This document shows, piece after piece, positions 1 to 9,103 of a stretch of 64,000 bases of DNA. Position 1 is the stretch's first letter, and each line of letters starts with the position of its first letter. A model generated the notes under the pieces. The model saw only the letters and a program-made list of their open reading frames with translations. It did no database searches and was not told the DNA's origin. This stretch comes from Nocardia ninae NBRC 108245 (GTDB lineage Bacteria; Actinomycetota; Actinomycetes; Mycobacteriales; Mycobacteriaceae): the NCBI RefSeq assembly GCF_007990755.1, contig NZ_BJXA01000003.1:186001-250000 (forward strand), written 5' to 3'. The translations under genes and the position numbers were made by a program.

Positions 1-2123
1 GGGATGTCCTCGGCCGGAATGAATGTCGCGCCCGCGACGCCGAGCAGCGGAACGGCGGCGGCGATGGCGAGGAAGTAGGTGCTGCGGCGGTCGAGTCGGC
101 GTAGCGCGCGTGCGTCCTGCGCACCGAGTCCGCCGTGACGCAGGAACATCGGGTACAGCGAGCGCACCGCGTAGAAGTTCACCATGAAGTACGGATACGC
201 CATGGCGATGGCACCGCACACGATCTGCGTGATGAAGAAGTGCAGGTACGACTCGGGCGTGATGTGGTTGCCGGAGACCTGTACGGACACCGGCACCGCG
301 ACGCCCGCGATGACCCAAAGCGCGAAGCAGGTCAGCACATTACGTTTGCCCAGTTGCAGGGTGTCGCCGCGTGCGCGGGCGAGGGTCTGCGCGTCGTAGG
401 ACTTGCCCTTGCGCAGTCCGCGCGAAATCGACCACAGGTTCGCGAGCAGCACGTTGGTGACCACGAAGCCGATCAGGAAGCACAGGCCGTAGGTGGTCAC
501 CGCGATCTGATCGAAGCGATGCTGGGCCTGCTCGTCCAGCTTGCTGATGATGAGCGTCCGGTTGTGGTTGTAGCTGTACCAGATCGCGAGCGCGTTCGGC
601 ACCGCGATGGCGAGCGCCATGATCGGATGCATCAGCTTGCGCGCCCGCAATCGCCAACTGGCGGGCGGCGGGTCGACGAGATCGCGGGCTCGGGCGTCGA
701 GGCAGACCTCCAGCTGCTGGGCCATGTCCGCCCCGCACGGCCACCGATTGTCCGGCTCCGGATCGAGCGCGCGTACCAACGCGCGCTCCAGCGCTGCCGG
801 GCAGTCCGGCGGAAGGTCCTGATAGGGCAGTGCTTTCGGACTGCCGGAGCGACGCTCCAGCATGCCGTCCAGTGCCGTGCGGTCGCCGCCGGTCACCGAG
901 TCGTCGTCGAAAGGCTTACGGCCGGTGAGTAATTCCCACAGCACCACGGCGAGCGCGTACAGATCGCTTCGAGTGTCGAGATCCTCGGCTGTGCCGGGGT
1001 GGTCCGGGTGTACAGCTGCGAGTTGTTCGGGCGACATATAGGCGAGCGAGCCACCGAAATAGGCGACCGGGCTGTCGCCCGAAACATTGCCGCTGAAGCT
1101 GATATTGAAGTCGGCGAGCTTGGGAATGCCGTCCGCGGTGAGCAGTACGTTCGCCGGCTTGATATCGCGGTGCAGCACGCCGGCATTGCCCGCGTAATCG
1201 AGCGCTTCGGCCAGCCGCCGCCCAAGCCAGGCGATGGTTTCCGGCCAGGACAGCTGGGCGAGCCGTGCCCGCAGCGGCGATTCGCTCGGCCTGATCTCGC
1301 CCTTGCCCGCCAGCACCGAGTCGATGACGTCGAGCAGCAGCCGCCCGTCCCGCTGTTCCGGCGGCGTCGCCCGAACCCGCTCCAGTACGGTGAACAGGGT
1401 CCCGCCCGGCACGTACTGCATGTACAGCAGCCGCAGCTTGCGGTGCTCCAGCACGCGCTGATCGAAGACTCGGACGATGTAGTCGTGATCCAGTTGCGCC
1501 AGCGTCTGCGGCTCGGTGCCCTTGTCGCGGGAGATCTTCACGGCGACCAGCCGCTGCATCGACCGCTGGCGCGCCAGGAACACTCGCGCGAAGGCACCGC
1601 GGCCGAGTCCGGTCATCAGGTCGAAGTCGTCGATCTGCTGACCGGCGTCGATGTCGTCGAGGTTCACCGGCTCGGCGGCCGACATCATCGTGCTGTGGTA
1701 GTCGTCGGTCGCCAGCATTTCCGAAAGTTGTTCGGCCTGTGCGGGATACGCTGCGGTGTACTCCGCGACCTGCACCGCGGTGCCTGCCCGCCGCCGGACG
1801 TGGAACTCCTCGTAGATGAGATCCGGCGGCAGCGGCCAGGTCCGCAGTTCCGGTAGATCCTCGACATAGTCGGCCAGGCGTTTCGGCGCCGTGCCGCGTC
1901 CCCACCGATGGGCCAGATCGACCTTGATCAACTCGATCAACGACACCCGCCGGATGCCGGGGGAGTCGGGGAGGTAGGCCCGCAGGTCCGGTGGCTCGTC
2001 GCCGGCTCGCCACGCCTCGGTGAACTGCGCCACCACCTCCGCGACACCATTGCCGCGCGAGTTCACGGGCGAACGGTCCGATGCGACCGTCGCCCCCGGA
2101 ACCGGCGGGGCGGGGTGCGCCAT
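1..2123 (-). CDS. Ser/Thr protein kinase-like membrane protein, C-terminus cut by window start
   Basis: The frame is open from the ATG at 2123 to the first base of the window, so the C-terminus is missing. A roughly 165-residue N-terminal region precedes a protein kinase domain with a glycine-rich loop (GLGRGAFARV, about residue 172), a VAVK lysine near 191, an HRDIKPAN catalytic loop near 317 and an SPE motif. The usual DFG metal-binding motif reads DFN near residue 337, which may weaken or change catalysis. After the kinase domain come about five hydrophobic segments starting near residue 494, so the protein is predicted to sit in the cytoplasmic membrane with the kinase domain inside the cell. 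The kinase assignment is secure; substrate and signal are unknown. Confidence 0.85.
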   Translation of the reverse strand, partial: MAHPAPPVPGATVASDRSPVNSRGNGVAEVVAQFTEAWRAGDEPPDLRAYLPDSPGIRRVSLIELIKVDLAHRWGRGTAPKRLADYVEDLPELRTWPLPPDLIYEEFHVRRRAGTAVQVAEYTAAYPAQAEQLSEMLATDDYHSTMMSAAEPVNLDDIDAGQQIDDFDLMTGLGRGAFARVFLARQRSMQRLVAVKISRDKGTEPQTLAQLDHDYIVRVFDQRVLEHRKLRLLYMQYVPGGTLFTVLERVRATPPEQRDGRLLLDVIDSVLAGKGEIRPSESPLRARLAQLSWPETIAWLGRRLAEALDYAGNAGVLHRDIKPANVLLTADGIPKLADFNISFSGNVSGDSPVAYFGGSLAYMSPEQLAAVHPDHPGTAEDLDTRSDLYALAVVLWELLTGRKPFDDDSVTGGDRTALDGMLERRSGSPKALPYQDLPPDCPAALERALVRALDPEPDNRWPCGADMAQQLEVCLDARARDLVDPPPASWRLRARKLMHPIMALAIAVPNALAIWYSYNHNRTLIISKLDEQAQHRFDQIAVTTYGLCFLIGFVVTNVLLANLWSISRGLRKGKSYDAQTLARARGDTLQLGKRNVLTCFALWVIAGVAVPVSVQVSGNHITPESYLHFFITQIVCGAIAMAYPYFMVNFYAVRSLYPMFLRHGGLGAQDARALRRLDRRSTYFLAIAAAVPLLGVAGATFIPAEDI

Positions 2124-2178
2124 CTGCGCATCGTATCCCCGCCGGCGCGCGGAAGCCGGAAGTTTGCCGGGTCGGCGG

Positions 2179-2508
2179 TCAGCCGTCGGCCTGGATCTGG
2201 GGAAAAGCCCAGCGTGCGTAGGTGTTTTCGGGTCGGACGGTGATAACGTCGCAGACCTCGACCAGTGGTTCGGCGGCGCCGTCCAGGTGCTCGAGGGTCG
2301 GCGTTATCAGTGCTTCGGCATCGTGGCGCCGGACGATGTCGCGGAGCTGGCCGAGTCGGTCGGCGGTGTCCGCGCCGAAGACCACGTTCTCGATGAGTTC
2401 GTAGCCGAGTCTTTTAGCGAGACTGCGGATTTGAGTCTCGTCCCAGGTTTGCTGCGCACCTGAGATATCGTGCCGCACGTAACCGAGTGCGGCTGGTTGT
2501 GTCGTCAT
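2179..2508 (-). CDS. Small resolvase-N-domain-like hypothetical protein
   Basis: A 109-residue protein. I chose the ATG at 2508 because an AAGGAGGG ribosome binding site lies just upstream; a longer frame to 2727 has no such site. The start (ALGYVRHD) and the pattern of an Asn/Gln-rich helix followed by a 'DAEALITPTLEHL' segment resemble the N-terminal fold of serine recombinases, but no catalytic Ser-containing YxRxS motif is present (it reads YVRHD), so recombinase activity is unlikely. It follows the kinase-like gene on the same strand but starts upstream of it, so the two could be co-transcribed. Function unknown. Confidence 0.6.
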   Translation of the reverse strand: MTTQPAALGYVRHDISGAQQTWDETQIRSLAKRLGYELIENVVFGADTADRLGQLRDIVRRHDAEALITPTLEHLDGAAEPLVEVCDVITVRPENTYARWAFPQIQADG

Positions 2509-3148
2509 CACCACCCTCCTTGTCGTGAAAGCTACCCCTGGCGCCGTGGATAGCCTCATCTGTAAGCCCCGAGCTTCCTCAAACTTAACTGCTGTTCGGT
2601 AAGGGCGGTAGGGCTCGGCAAACGATTGGGGAACTTTGTGGCCCAAGTTCCAGACGGGAACATTCATATGGTGCCGTCGGGCACCATGATATGTTGCCCG
2701 GCAGTGGGATTCGTAGACTTTATGCAAGCGCCGAGCATGAATGTCTACTTGAAAACGACATCGGTAGGCAGGTCCACAACTGGCGTGGGCAACGTGGAAA
2801 GTTCCTGGATTCGCGCCGGGGTGCTCGATCTGCCGGTGGCGGGAGGTTTGCCGTGACGGAAGTCCGGCTACGTCGTCAGCCAGCTCGATTTATCTGTAAC
2901 CGACGGTTACAGATACTTTCAGGGGGATTCGGTGGGTATGGCGGAGTGTTCACGCGGACCGACCGCACATGATGCTACCTGCTGCGACGATCGGGCGCTA
3001 CGGGGACCCGTGGCAAACGCCGATCGGCGAATATGGCCGCTGGGACGACGCCGATGTGGCCCTGTCGAGTACCTGGCCTAGTGCAACGAGCCCGGATAGG
3101 TTCGCGATTACGGCGTGGGACCGACCAAGCGCTTGCTACGCTCCCGGC
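2509..3148. other. Intergenic region with one strong palindrome
   Basis: About 640 bases between the divergently transcribed small protein and the dehydrogenase. I see no convincing gene here: the open frames lack codon bias and ribosome binding sites. The only clear structure is the palindrome at 2891-2915, listed separately. A weaker GCCGTCGGGCA...TGCCCGGC hairpin lies near 2672-2704. Confidence 0.5.
2891..2915. promoter_or_regulatory. Perfect 12-bp inverted repeat, TetR-type operator candidate
   Basis: The arms are TATCTGTAACCG and CGGTTACAGATA around a single central A. Size and symmetry fit a TetR-family operator. No TetR gene lies next to it; the closest downstream gene is the dehydrogenase starting at 3149. 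Confidence 0.6.
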
Positions 3149-4228
3149 ATGATCTCCACGGCGGTGTGGGGCACCGGCAATGTCGGCCGGGCGGCCATTC
3201 GAGCCGTCGAGGCCCATCCGGCGCTGACACTCACGAATGTGCTCGTCCACAATCCGGACAAGGTCGGGCGCGACGCGGGGGAGTTGGGCGGTCTCGAGTA
3301 TCAGTTGGGCGTCGCGGCCACCGATGACATCGACGCGGTGCTGGCGACGAAACCGTGCGCGGTCGTGTACGCCGCGTCCGGCGACATCCGCCCCGACGAC
3401 GCACTCGCCGACATCGTGCGGGCGGTCCGCGCGGGCGCGATAGTCGTGACGCCCGCCCTGTACGCCCTCTACGACCCACGCAACGCACCCGCGGAGATCC
3501 GCGATCCGGTGCTCGCCGCGATCGCCGAGGGCGGCGGCTCGCTGTTCGTCTCGGGTGTGGACCCCGGGTGGGGCAACGATGTACTGCCCCTGTTGCTCAG
3601 CGGCCTCGGCGGCACCATCGACGTGTTGCGCTGCCAGGAGATCTTCGACTACTCGACCTACGACCAGCCGGACTCGGTGCGCTACCTCGTCGGCATGGGG
3701 CAGCCGATGGACTACCAGCCGCTCATGCTCGCGCCGACGGTGCCGACCATGGTGTGGGGCGGCCAGATTCGGCTGATGGCGCGGGCGCTCGGCGTCGAAC
3801 TCGACGAGATCCGCGAGACCCTGGATCGGCGGCCGCTCGAAGCCACGATCACCACCGTGTCGATGGGTGAGTTCGCGGCGGGCACGCAGGGTGCGGTGCG
3901 CTTCGAGGTGCAGGGCATCGTGGCGGGCGAGCCGCGGATCGTCATCGAACATGTCACCCGGATCCACCCGTCCTGCGCGCCGGACTGGCCCGCACCCGCC
4001 GACGGCGACGGCGCACACCGGGTGATCATCGAGGGTCGCCCGCGCATCGAGGTCACCATCGAGGCGACCGACGAGAACGGCAACCGCTCCGCGGGCGGAA
4101 ACGCCACTGCCGTAGGGCGTTTGGTGAGCGCCATCGATTGGCTCGCCGCGGCCGAACCCGGACTCTACGACGCGCTCGATATTCCCCTGCGTCCGGCAGT
4201 CGGCAAACTCGGAAGGAAGAATCCATGA
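3149..4228 (+). CDS. NAD(P)-dependent dehydrogenase, diaminopentanoate/dihydrodipicolinate reductase-like
   Basis: A 359-residue cytoplasmic oxidoreductase. The N-terminus (TAVWGTGNVGRAAI) is a Rossmann GxGxxG dinucleotide-binding motif and the overall layout matches the DapB-fold '2,4-diaminopentanoate dehydrogenase-like' proteins common in actinobacteria. The frame is open further upstream to 2969, but the ATG at 3149 begins exactly at the Rossmann strand and has a TACGCT element 6-12 bases before it, suggesting a leaderless transcript. The last four bases overlap the next gene (ATGA), so the two are translationally coupled. The true substrate cannot be read from the sequence. Confidence 0.75.
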   Translation: MISTAVWGTGNVGRAAIRAVEAHPALTLTNVLVHNPDKVGRDAGELGGLEYQLGVAATDDIDAVLATKPCAVVYAASGDIRPDDALADIVRAVRAGAIVVTPALYALYDPRNAPAEIRDPVLAAIAEGGGSLFVSGVDPGWGNDVLPLLLSGLGGTIDVLRCQEIFDYSTYDQPDSVRYLVGMGQPMDYQPLMLAPTVPTMVWGGQIRLMARALGVELDEIRETLDRRPLEATITTVSMGEFAAGTQGAVRFEVQGIVAGEPRIVIEHVTRIHPSCAPDWPAPADGDGAHRVIIEGRPRIEVTIEATDENGNRSAGGNATAVGRLVSAIDWLAAAEPGLYDALDIPLRPAVGKLGRKNP

Positions 4229-4713
4229 TCATCGATGTCCCCGAGGGCAAGGACCCGATCGGTTACGTCTGGGGCGAAATGGTGCCCGGTATCGGGGTCG
4301 CCGCCGCCCAGTTCTCGATGGCGGTGTATTCGCACAGCACGCTCGGTTTGCGCGAATTCGAGGCCGCCCGGCTGCGGATCGCGCAAATCAACGGCTGTAT
4401 CTTCTGCCAGGACTGGCGCACCGAACGCGACGGCGCCAAGGTGGAGCCGGAATTCGCCGACGCGGTCACCGAGTGGCGCACCACCGAGGCTTTCGACGAT
4501 CGCACCCGGCTCGCCGCCGAATACGCGGAGCGTTACGCCTTGGACCACCACGGTATCGATGACGAGTTCTGGACCCGCATGCTCGCGGAGTACACCCAGG
4601 TCGAAGTGGTGGAACTCAGCATGAGCATCGGTTCCTGGCTCGCCTTCGGCCGCCTGAATCGTGTGCTCGGACTCGACACCGCCTGTGTGCTGCCGGGGCA
4701 TTCGGCCGCGTAG
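4225..4713 (+). CDS. Carboxymuconolactone decarboxylase / AhpD-like family protein
   Basis: A 162-residue all-helical AhpD-fold protein. The motif INGCIFCQDWR contains the CxxC pair that gives AhpD-like members their thiol redox or peroxidase activity. The ATG at 4225 has GGAAGGA upstream and overlaps the stop of the dehydrogenase gene by four bases, so both enzymes probably act in one pathway. Whether this is a decarboxylase or a peroxidase cannot be decided; the CxxC favours redox. Confidence 0.8.
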   Translation: MIIDVPEGKDPIGYVWGEMVPGIGVAAAQFSMAVYSHSTLGLREFEAARLRIAQINGCIFCQDWRTERDGAKVEPEFADAVTEWRTTEAFDDRTRLAAEYAERYALDHHGIDDEFWTRMLAEYTQVEVVELSMSIGSWLAFGRLNRVLGLDTACVLPGHSAA

Positions 4714-4744
4714 CCGAACGGCACACTGGGTGCGGCGAGACAAC

Positions 4745-5503
4745 CTACAGTTTCGGCACCCAGGCTGGTTGTCCGTCGACGAGTCCCGCCTCGAACAATT
4801 CGGGCGCGTCGATCACGGCCTGCAGGTGATCGTGTGCCTCCTCGCGCGACAGCGTTGCGGGGTAGCGGATGTATTCGAGGGTCGCGGCGATCTCGGCCTC
4901 GAATCGATGACGGAACTCGACGTCACCGGCATAGGTGAGCGCGATGCGCCCGCGCCAGTCGATGTGATGGCTGCCGTCCGGGCGGCGGGTGAAAGACACC
5001 TCCTGGTCGGCGACGGAGTCGTGGCCGAGCAGGTAGATATTGAACGCGAGAAATTCGAGCTGATCGATATCGACGAGAGGTAGCGGATCGGCCGTCAGAC
5101 GTTGCGGCGTCAACGATTTCAAATGGAATGGATTACCCGGCGTGGCGGCGAGAAATCCGGTGCCGTCGTCCTCACCCCAGTATGTGGACGACAGCGTGCA
5201 ACTCCGGTAGTTGCGCCACACTTGCGGCGACGACCAATCCGCGCCGTCCGCAGCACTTTCCGGTGCTGCTTCGGCAGCGTACTCGGCCGACCGCAGGTGC
5301 AGATCGAACCATAAATTGCCGTTCTCGTCGATCCGCCCGGACCACGCGAACTCGTCGATCGCGTGTCCGGCGGGCCACGGGTTTCCCGGAAACACAATCC
5401 GACCTACGGTCGCATTGTCCTCCGGGTCGATCCTTTCCATACTGTCGAACCTAGCGACCGGTACCGACAAGCCGCGAATCAGTAGTCGCTCCGAGCCGTT
5501 CAT
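4745..5503 (-). CDS. Hypothetical protein downstream of an amino-acid permease
   Basis: A 252-residue acidic, soluble protein with no signal peptide or membrane segment. I do not recognise a family. Its start codon directly abuts the stop codon of the permease gene (TGAATG), so it is the second gene of a two-gene operon and probably acts on or near the permease substrate. The centre is rich in Trp/Tyr and has alternating strands (for example GNLWFDLHLRS), suggesting a beta-rich fold. Confidence 0.65.
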   Translation of the reverse strand: MNGSERLLIRGLSVPVARFDSMERIDPEDNATVGRIVFPGNPWPAGHAIDEFAWSGRIDENGNLWFDLHLRSAEYAAEAAPESAADGADWSSPQVWRNYRSCTLSSTYWGEDDGTGFLAATPGNPFHLKSLTPQRLTADPLPLVDIDQLEFLAFNIYLLGHDSVADQEVSFTRRPDGSHHIDWRGRIALTYAGDVEFRHRFEAEIAATLEYIRYPATLSREEAHDHLQAVIDAPELFEAGLVDGQPAWVPKL

Positions 5504-7060
5504 TCAGGCGTTGACCGCCGTTTCGTCGCCGGCCTCCGGCGCGTCCTCGACCGTGCGCCGGGGTCCGGTGAACCAGGTGCGTGCCGAGAGCACCCACCAG
5601 ATGCCGATGGCGCCGACGACGCCGAGCAACGCGATCGGGGCGTAATTGACCGTGTTCCAGGTGAAGTCGCTGTGCCACGGATAGCCCCGGTCGTCCATCG
5701 GCAGGATGAACAGGAAACTGATCAGGGCGATCCAGGCCAGTGCGACGACACCGATCGGTCGGTACCAGCGGCCGAGTTGCCAAGGGCCGGTGCGGAATCG
5801 GGAACCGTGCACCTGCCGCAGCAGAATCGGTATGCCGTAGGCGATGTAGAGGCCGATGGTGGCTACCGAGGTGGCGGCCGCGTAGGCGGTCGGCGCGTTC
5901 TCGGCGGGCACCAGCATCGAGGGAATCAGCAGCACGAACGCGAAGACCGAGATGAACAGCACCGCGTTGACCGGCACCTTCCTGGCCGAAAGTTTCGACC
6001 AGAGCGCCGATCCCGGCACCGCGCCGTCGCGGGCGAACGCGAACAGCATTCGCGAGGCCGAGGTGACCGACGCGTAGCCGCAGAACAACTGCGCGATCGC
6101 GGCGATAATGAGCAGCAGCCCGGACCAGAACGAGCTGAGCGAGTTCTCCAGGATGTAGATCACCGGGTAGCCGCTGTTCTTGGTCGGATCCAGCGCGTCG
6201 TCGAGGTTCGGGATCGCGAAGGTCACCGCCATGATGAGCAGATAGCCGGCGATCGCGGACACCACGATCGTGTTGATGATGCCCTTGGCCGCCATCCGCG
6301 ACGCGTCGTGGGTTTCCTCGGACATGTGCGCCGACGCGTCATAACCGGTGAACGTGTACTGCGCGTGCAACAGGCCGAGCAGGAAGCTGAACGCCACCCC
6401 GCCGAACCCGACACCGCTGTTGTCGATGGTCTCGGTGAACACGAAGTCGACGCTCTGATGGTTTTCGGCGCCGAAGGCGAGCACCAGCACGAAGATCGCC
6501 ACACCGCCGACATGCCACCACGCGGAGATATTGTTGATCACCGCGGACAGATGCGGGCCGATCGCGTTCAACACCGCGTGCAGCAGCAGGATCACCGTGA
6601 AGACCAGGAAGATCGCGGTGCGGTCGGTGCCGATCTCGATGCCGATCACATTGAGCACCGCGGTCGTGAAGATCGCCGCCCCGTAATCGATGGCCGCGGT
6701 CACCGCGATCTGACCGATGAGGTTGAACCAGCCGGTGAACCAGCCCCAGACCGGCCCGCCGAGCTGCGACGCCCACCAGTACAGGCCGCCGGAGGTGGGG
6801 TAGGCGGAGGCCAATTCCGCCATCGCCATGCCGACGAACAGCACCATGATCGAGACCAGCGGCCAGCCCCAGGCCATGGTGATCGGGCCGCCGTTGGCCA
6901 AACCGATTCCGTAACTGGCCAATCCGCCGGTCAGGATGGAGACGATGGTGAAACTGATGGCGAAGTTCGAGAATCCGGACCAGGATCGGGCCAATTCCTG
7001 TTTGTAGCCGAGTTCGGCGAGCCGACGTTCATCATCGGACGGAGACGGTTGATCACTCAT
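5504..7060 (-). CDS. APC-superfamily amino-acid permease
   Basis: A 518-residue inner-membrane transporter with about twelve hydrophobic segments. The first segment carries the APC signature (SGFSNFAISFTIVSI then GGPITMAWGW) and the third contains ELASAYPTSGGLYWW, typical of the GABA/amino-acid permease branch. The ATG at 7060 has GGGAGC upstream; the longer open frame begins in non-coding sequence. It is followed without a gap by the 252-residue hypothetical gene. The exact amino acid or amine is not evident. Confidence 0.88.
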   Translation of the reverse strand: MSDQPSPSDDERRLAELGYKQELARSWSGFSNFAISFTIVSILTGGLASYGIGLANGGPITMAWGWPLVSIMVLFVGMAMAELASAYPTSGGLYWWASQLGGPVWGWFTGWFNLIGQIAVTAAIDYGAAIFTTAVLNVIGIEIGTDRTAIFLVFTVILLLHAVLNAIGPHLSAVINNISAWWHVGGVAIFVLVLAFGAENHQSVDFVFTETIDNSGVGFGGVAFSFLLGLLHAQYTFTGYDASAHMSEETHDASRMAAKGIINTIVVSAIAGYLLIMAVTFAIPNLDDALDPTKNSGYPVIYILENSLSSFWSGLLLIIAAIAQLFCGYASVTSASRMLFAFARDGAVPGSALWSKLSARKVPVNAVLFISVFAFVLLIPSMLVPAENAPTAYAAATSVATIGLYIAYGIPILLRQVHGSRFRTGPWQLGRWYRPIGVVALAWIALISFLFILPMDDRGYPWHSDFTWNTVNYAPIALLGVVGAIGIWWVLSARTWFTGPRRTVEDAPEAGDETAVNA

Positions 7061-7218
7061 GTACAGCTCCCGGATGTAAACGCTGCCCTCACACAGCGTT
7101 TGCCAGAAGATCAGTGTGGAGTAAACCCGAGTCAACCGCATGGCAACCGGAATACCGCGCACAAATCGCGGCGACCCCCTCCGCTCGGCGACCGGCGGTC
7201 GGCCGTAGCGTGAGCCGT

Positions 7219-8589
7219 ATGGAGCGACTGGTGGTCATCGGTGGTGACGCGGCCGGGATGTCGGCGGCCTCGCAGGCACGCAGGCTGAAGGGCGCGAGCG
7301 AACTGGAGATCGTGGTATTCGAGCGCGGCCGGTTCGCCTCGTACTCCGCGTGCGGCATCCCGTACTGGGTCGGCGGTGACGTGCGCGAGCGGGACGCGCT
7401 GATCGCCCGCACCCCCGAGGAACATCGCGCCCGCGACATCGATGTGCGGATGCGCACCGAGGTCACCGAGATCGACGTCGCGGGCGGCCGGGTGCGTGCC
7501 CGCGATCTCGACGCAGGCACCGAATCATGGACGGACTACGACAAACTCGTCATCGCCACCGGCGCCCGCCCGATCCGGCCGCCGCTGCCCGGCATCGACG
7601 CGGCAGGCGTGCACGGCGTGCAGACCCTCGACGACGGGCAGGCGCTGATCGACACGCTCGAAGGCACCGAGGGCAAGCGTGCGGTGGTCGTCGGTGCCGG
7701 TTATATCGGTGTGGAGATGGCGGAGGCGCTGATCAAGCGCGGTTACGACGTCACGATGGTCCAGCGCGGTCCCGAGCCGATGTCTACGATGGATCCGGAC
7801 ATGGGTGCGCTGGTCCGAGATGCCATGTGCGGCATGGGTATCGAGGTGGTCAGTAATGCCGAGGTGACCGAGATCCGGACGGACGAGCAGGGCCGGGTCG
7901 GCGCGGTGGTCGCCGACGGCGTCGAATACCCAGCGGATGTGGTGGTGCTCGGCATCGGCGTGCAGCCGGACACCGCGCTGGCTCGCGCGGCGGGGCTGCC
8001 ACTGGGTGAATACGGCGGGTTGCTCACCGACTTGGCCATGCGGGTGCGCGGTCACGAAAACATCTGGGCCGGTGGCGATTGCGTCGAGGTGCTCGATCTG
8101 GTGTCGGGTCGCGAACGCCATATCGCGCTCGGCACGCACGCCAACAAACACGGCCAGATCATCGGCGCCGATGTCGGTGGGGGTTACGCGACCTTTCCCG
8201 GCGTCGTCGGCACCGCGGTCAGCAAGGTCTGCGACCTGGAGGTCGCGCGAACCGGCTTGCGGGAGAAGGACGCTCGGGCCTCGGGCCTGCAATTCGTCAC
8301 GGTCACCGTCGAATCGACCAGTCGCGCGGGTTATTACCCGGATGCCGCGTCGATGACGGTGAAGATGCTGGCCGAGCGGCGCACCGGCCGGCTGCTCGGC
8401 GTGCAGATCGTCGGCCGCGAGGGCGCGGGCAAGCGCGTCGACATCGCTGCCGTCGCACTCACCGCGCGGATGACGGTCGAACAGATGACCGCCCTCGATC
8501 TCGGCTACGCGCCGCCGTTCTCGCCGGTGTGGGATCCCGTCCTGGTGGCCGCCCGCAAGGCGGTCAGCGCGGTGCGCGAGCGCGGGTAG
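7219..8589 (+). CDS. CoA-disulfide reductase-like FAD/NAD(P) oxidoreductase
   Basis: A 456-residue flavoprotein of the pyridine nucleotide-disulfide family. It opens with VVIGGDAAGMSAA (FAD-binding), has YSACGIPYW with the single redox Cys near residue 45 typical of CoA-disulfide reductases and NADH oxidases, an NAD-binding GAGYIGVEMAEAL, and a C-terminal GGDCVEV FAD motif followed by the dimerisation domain. The ATG at 7219 begins two residues before the first beta strand. It is divergent from the permease gene, with about 160 bases between them. Confidence 0.85.
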   Translation: MERLVVIGGDAAGMSAASQARRLKGASELEIVVFERGRFASYSACGIPYWVGGDVRERDALIARTPEEHRARDIDVRMRTEVTEIDVAGGRVRARDLDAGTESWTDYDKLVIATGARPIRPPLPGIDAAGVHGVQTLDDGQALIDTLEGTEGKRAVVVGAGYIGVEMAEALIKRGYDVTMVQRGPEPMSTMDPDMGALVRDAMCGMGIEVVSNAEVTEIRTDEQGRVGAVVADGVEYPADVVVLGIGVQPDTALARAAGLPLGEYGGLLTDLAMRVRGHENIWAGGDCVEVLDLVSGRERHIALGTHANKHGQIIGADVGGGYATFPGVVGTAVSKVCDLEVARTGLREKDARASGLQFVTVTVESTSRAGYYPDAASMTVKMLAERRTGRLLGVQIVGREGAGKRVDIAAVALTARMTVEQMTALDLGYAPPFSPVWDPVLVAARKAVSAVRERG

Positions 8590-8592
8590 CGC

Positions 8593-9033
8593 TCAGGCCG
8601 CGCTGCGGTAGACCGCGAAGACCGGGATCACCCGCGACGTCTTGGCCTGGTACTCGGCGAAGCCCGGCATGATCTCGACCATCCTGGCGTAGAGCTCGTC
8701 GCGCTCGGCGCCCGAGACGACCTCGGCCTTCGCCTCGTACCGTTCGGTGCCGATCTCGACCGTGAGGTCGGGATTCGCGCGCAAGTTGTGGTACCAGGCC
8801 GGGTGCTTGTCGTTGCCGCCGTTGGAGGCGATGAGCACGACCCGGTCGCCGTCGGGCAGGTAGACCAGCGGGTTGGTGATGCGCCGCCCGGACTTGGCGC
8901 CGGTGGTGGTGATCAGCACCATCGCCGCGCCCTCGAACATGCCGCCGACCTTGCCCGCGTTGGCGCGGAACTCATCGATCACCTGCTGGTTGAAGCTCTT
9001 CGGTTCGAAGTCGGGGCTGTTGGGATCGGACAC
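8593..9033 (-). CDS. F420-dependent nitroreductase (Ddn) family protein
   Basis: A 146-residue split-barrel flavin/deazaflavin oxidoreductase. Family marks are the central TTTGAKSGRRITNPLVYLPDGDRVVLIASNGG-type stretch, the KHPAWYHNLRANP segment and a C-terminal VFAV strand. I prefer the GTG at 9033, seven bases after GGAGG, over an upstream ATG at 9075 that lacks a ribosome binding site. Such enzymes use F420 in mycobacteria and nocardiae. It is convergent with the preceding flavoprotein gene. Confidence 0.85.
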   Translation of the reverse strand: MSDPNSPDFEPKSFNQQVIDEFRANAGKVGGMFEGAAMVLITTTGAKSGRRITNPLVYLPDGDRVVLIASNGGNDKHPAWYHNLRANPDLTVEIGTERYEAKAEVVSGAERDELYARMVEIMPGFAEYQAKTSRVIPVFAVYRSAA

Positions 9034-9103
9034 GTCATTGCCTCCAGTTGTTGCGTTTTCAGGGGCAGCAACCATGAAGTGGGCGGCGAAATTCCGCCGA
9101 CGG

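Noticed and set aside
135-932. Long plus-strand open frames over the kinase gene
   Set aside because: They are shadow frames opposite a gene with clear kinase motifs; composition is Arg/His-rich and has no domain.
5672-7213. 513-residue plus-strand frame
   Set aside because: It lies exactly opposite the amino-acid permease and has the Arg/Asp/Gln/His-rich composition of an antisense shadow.
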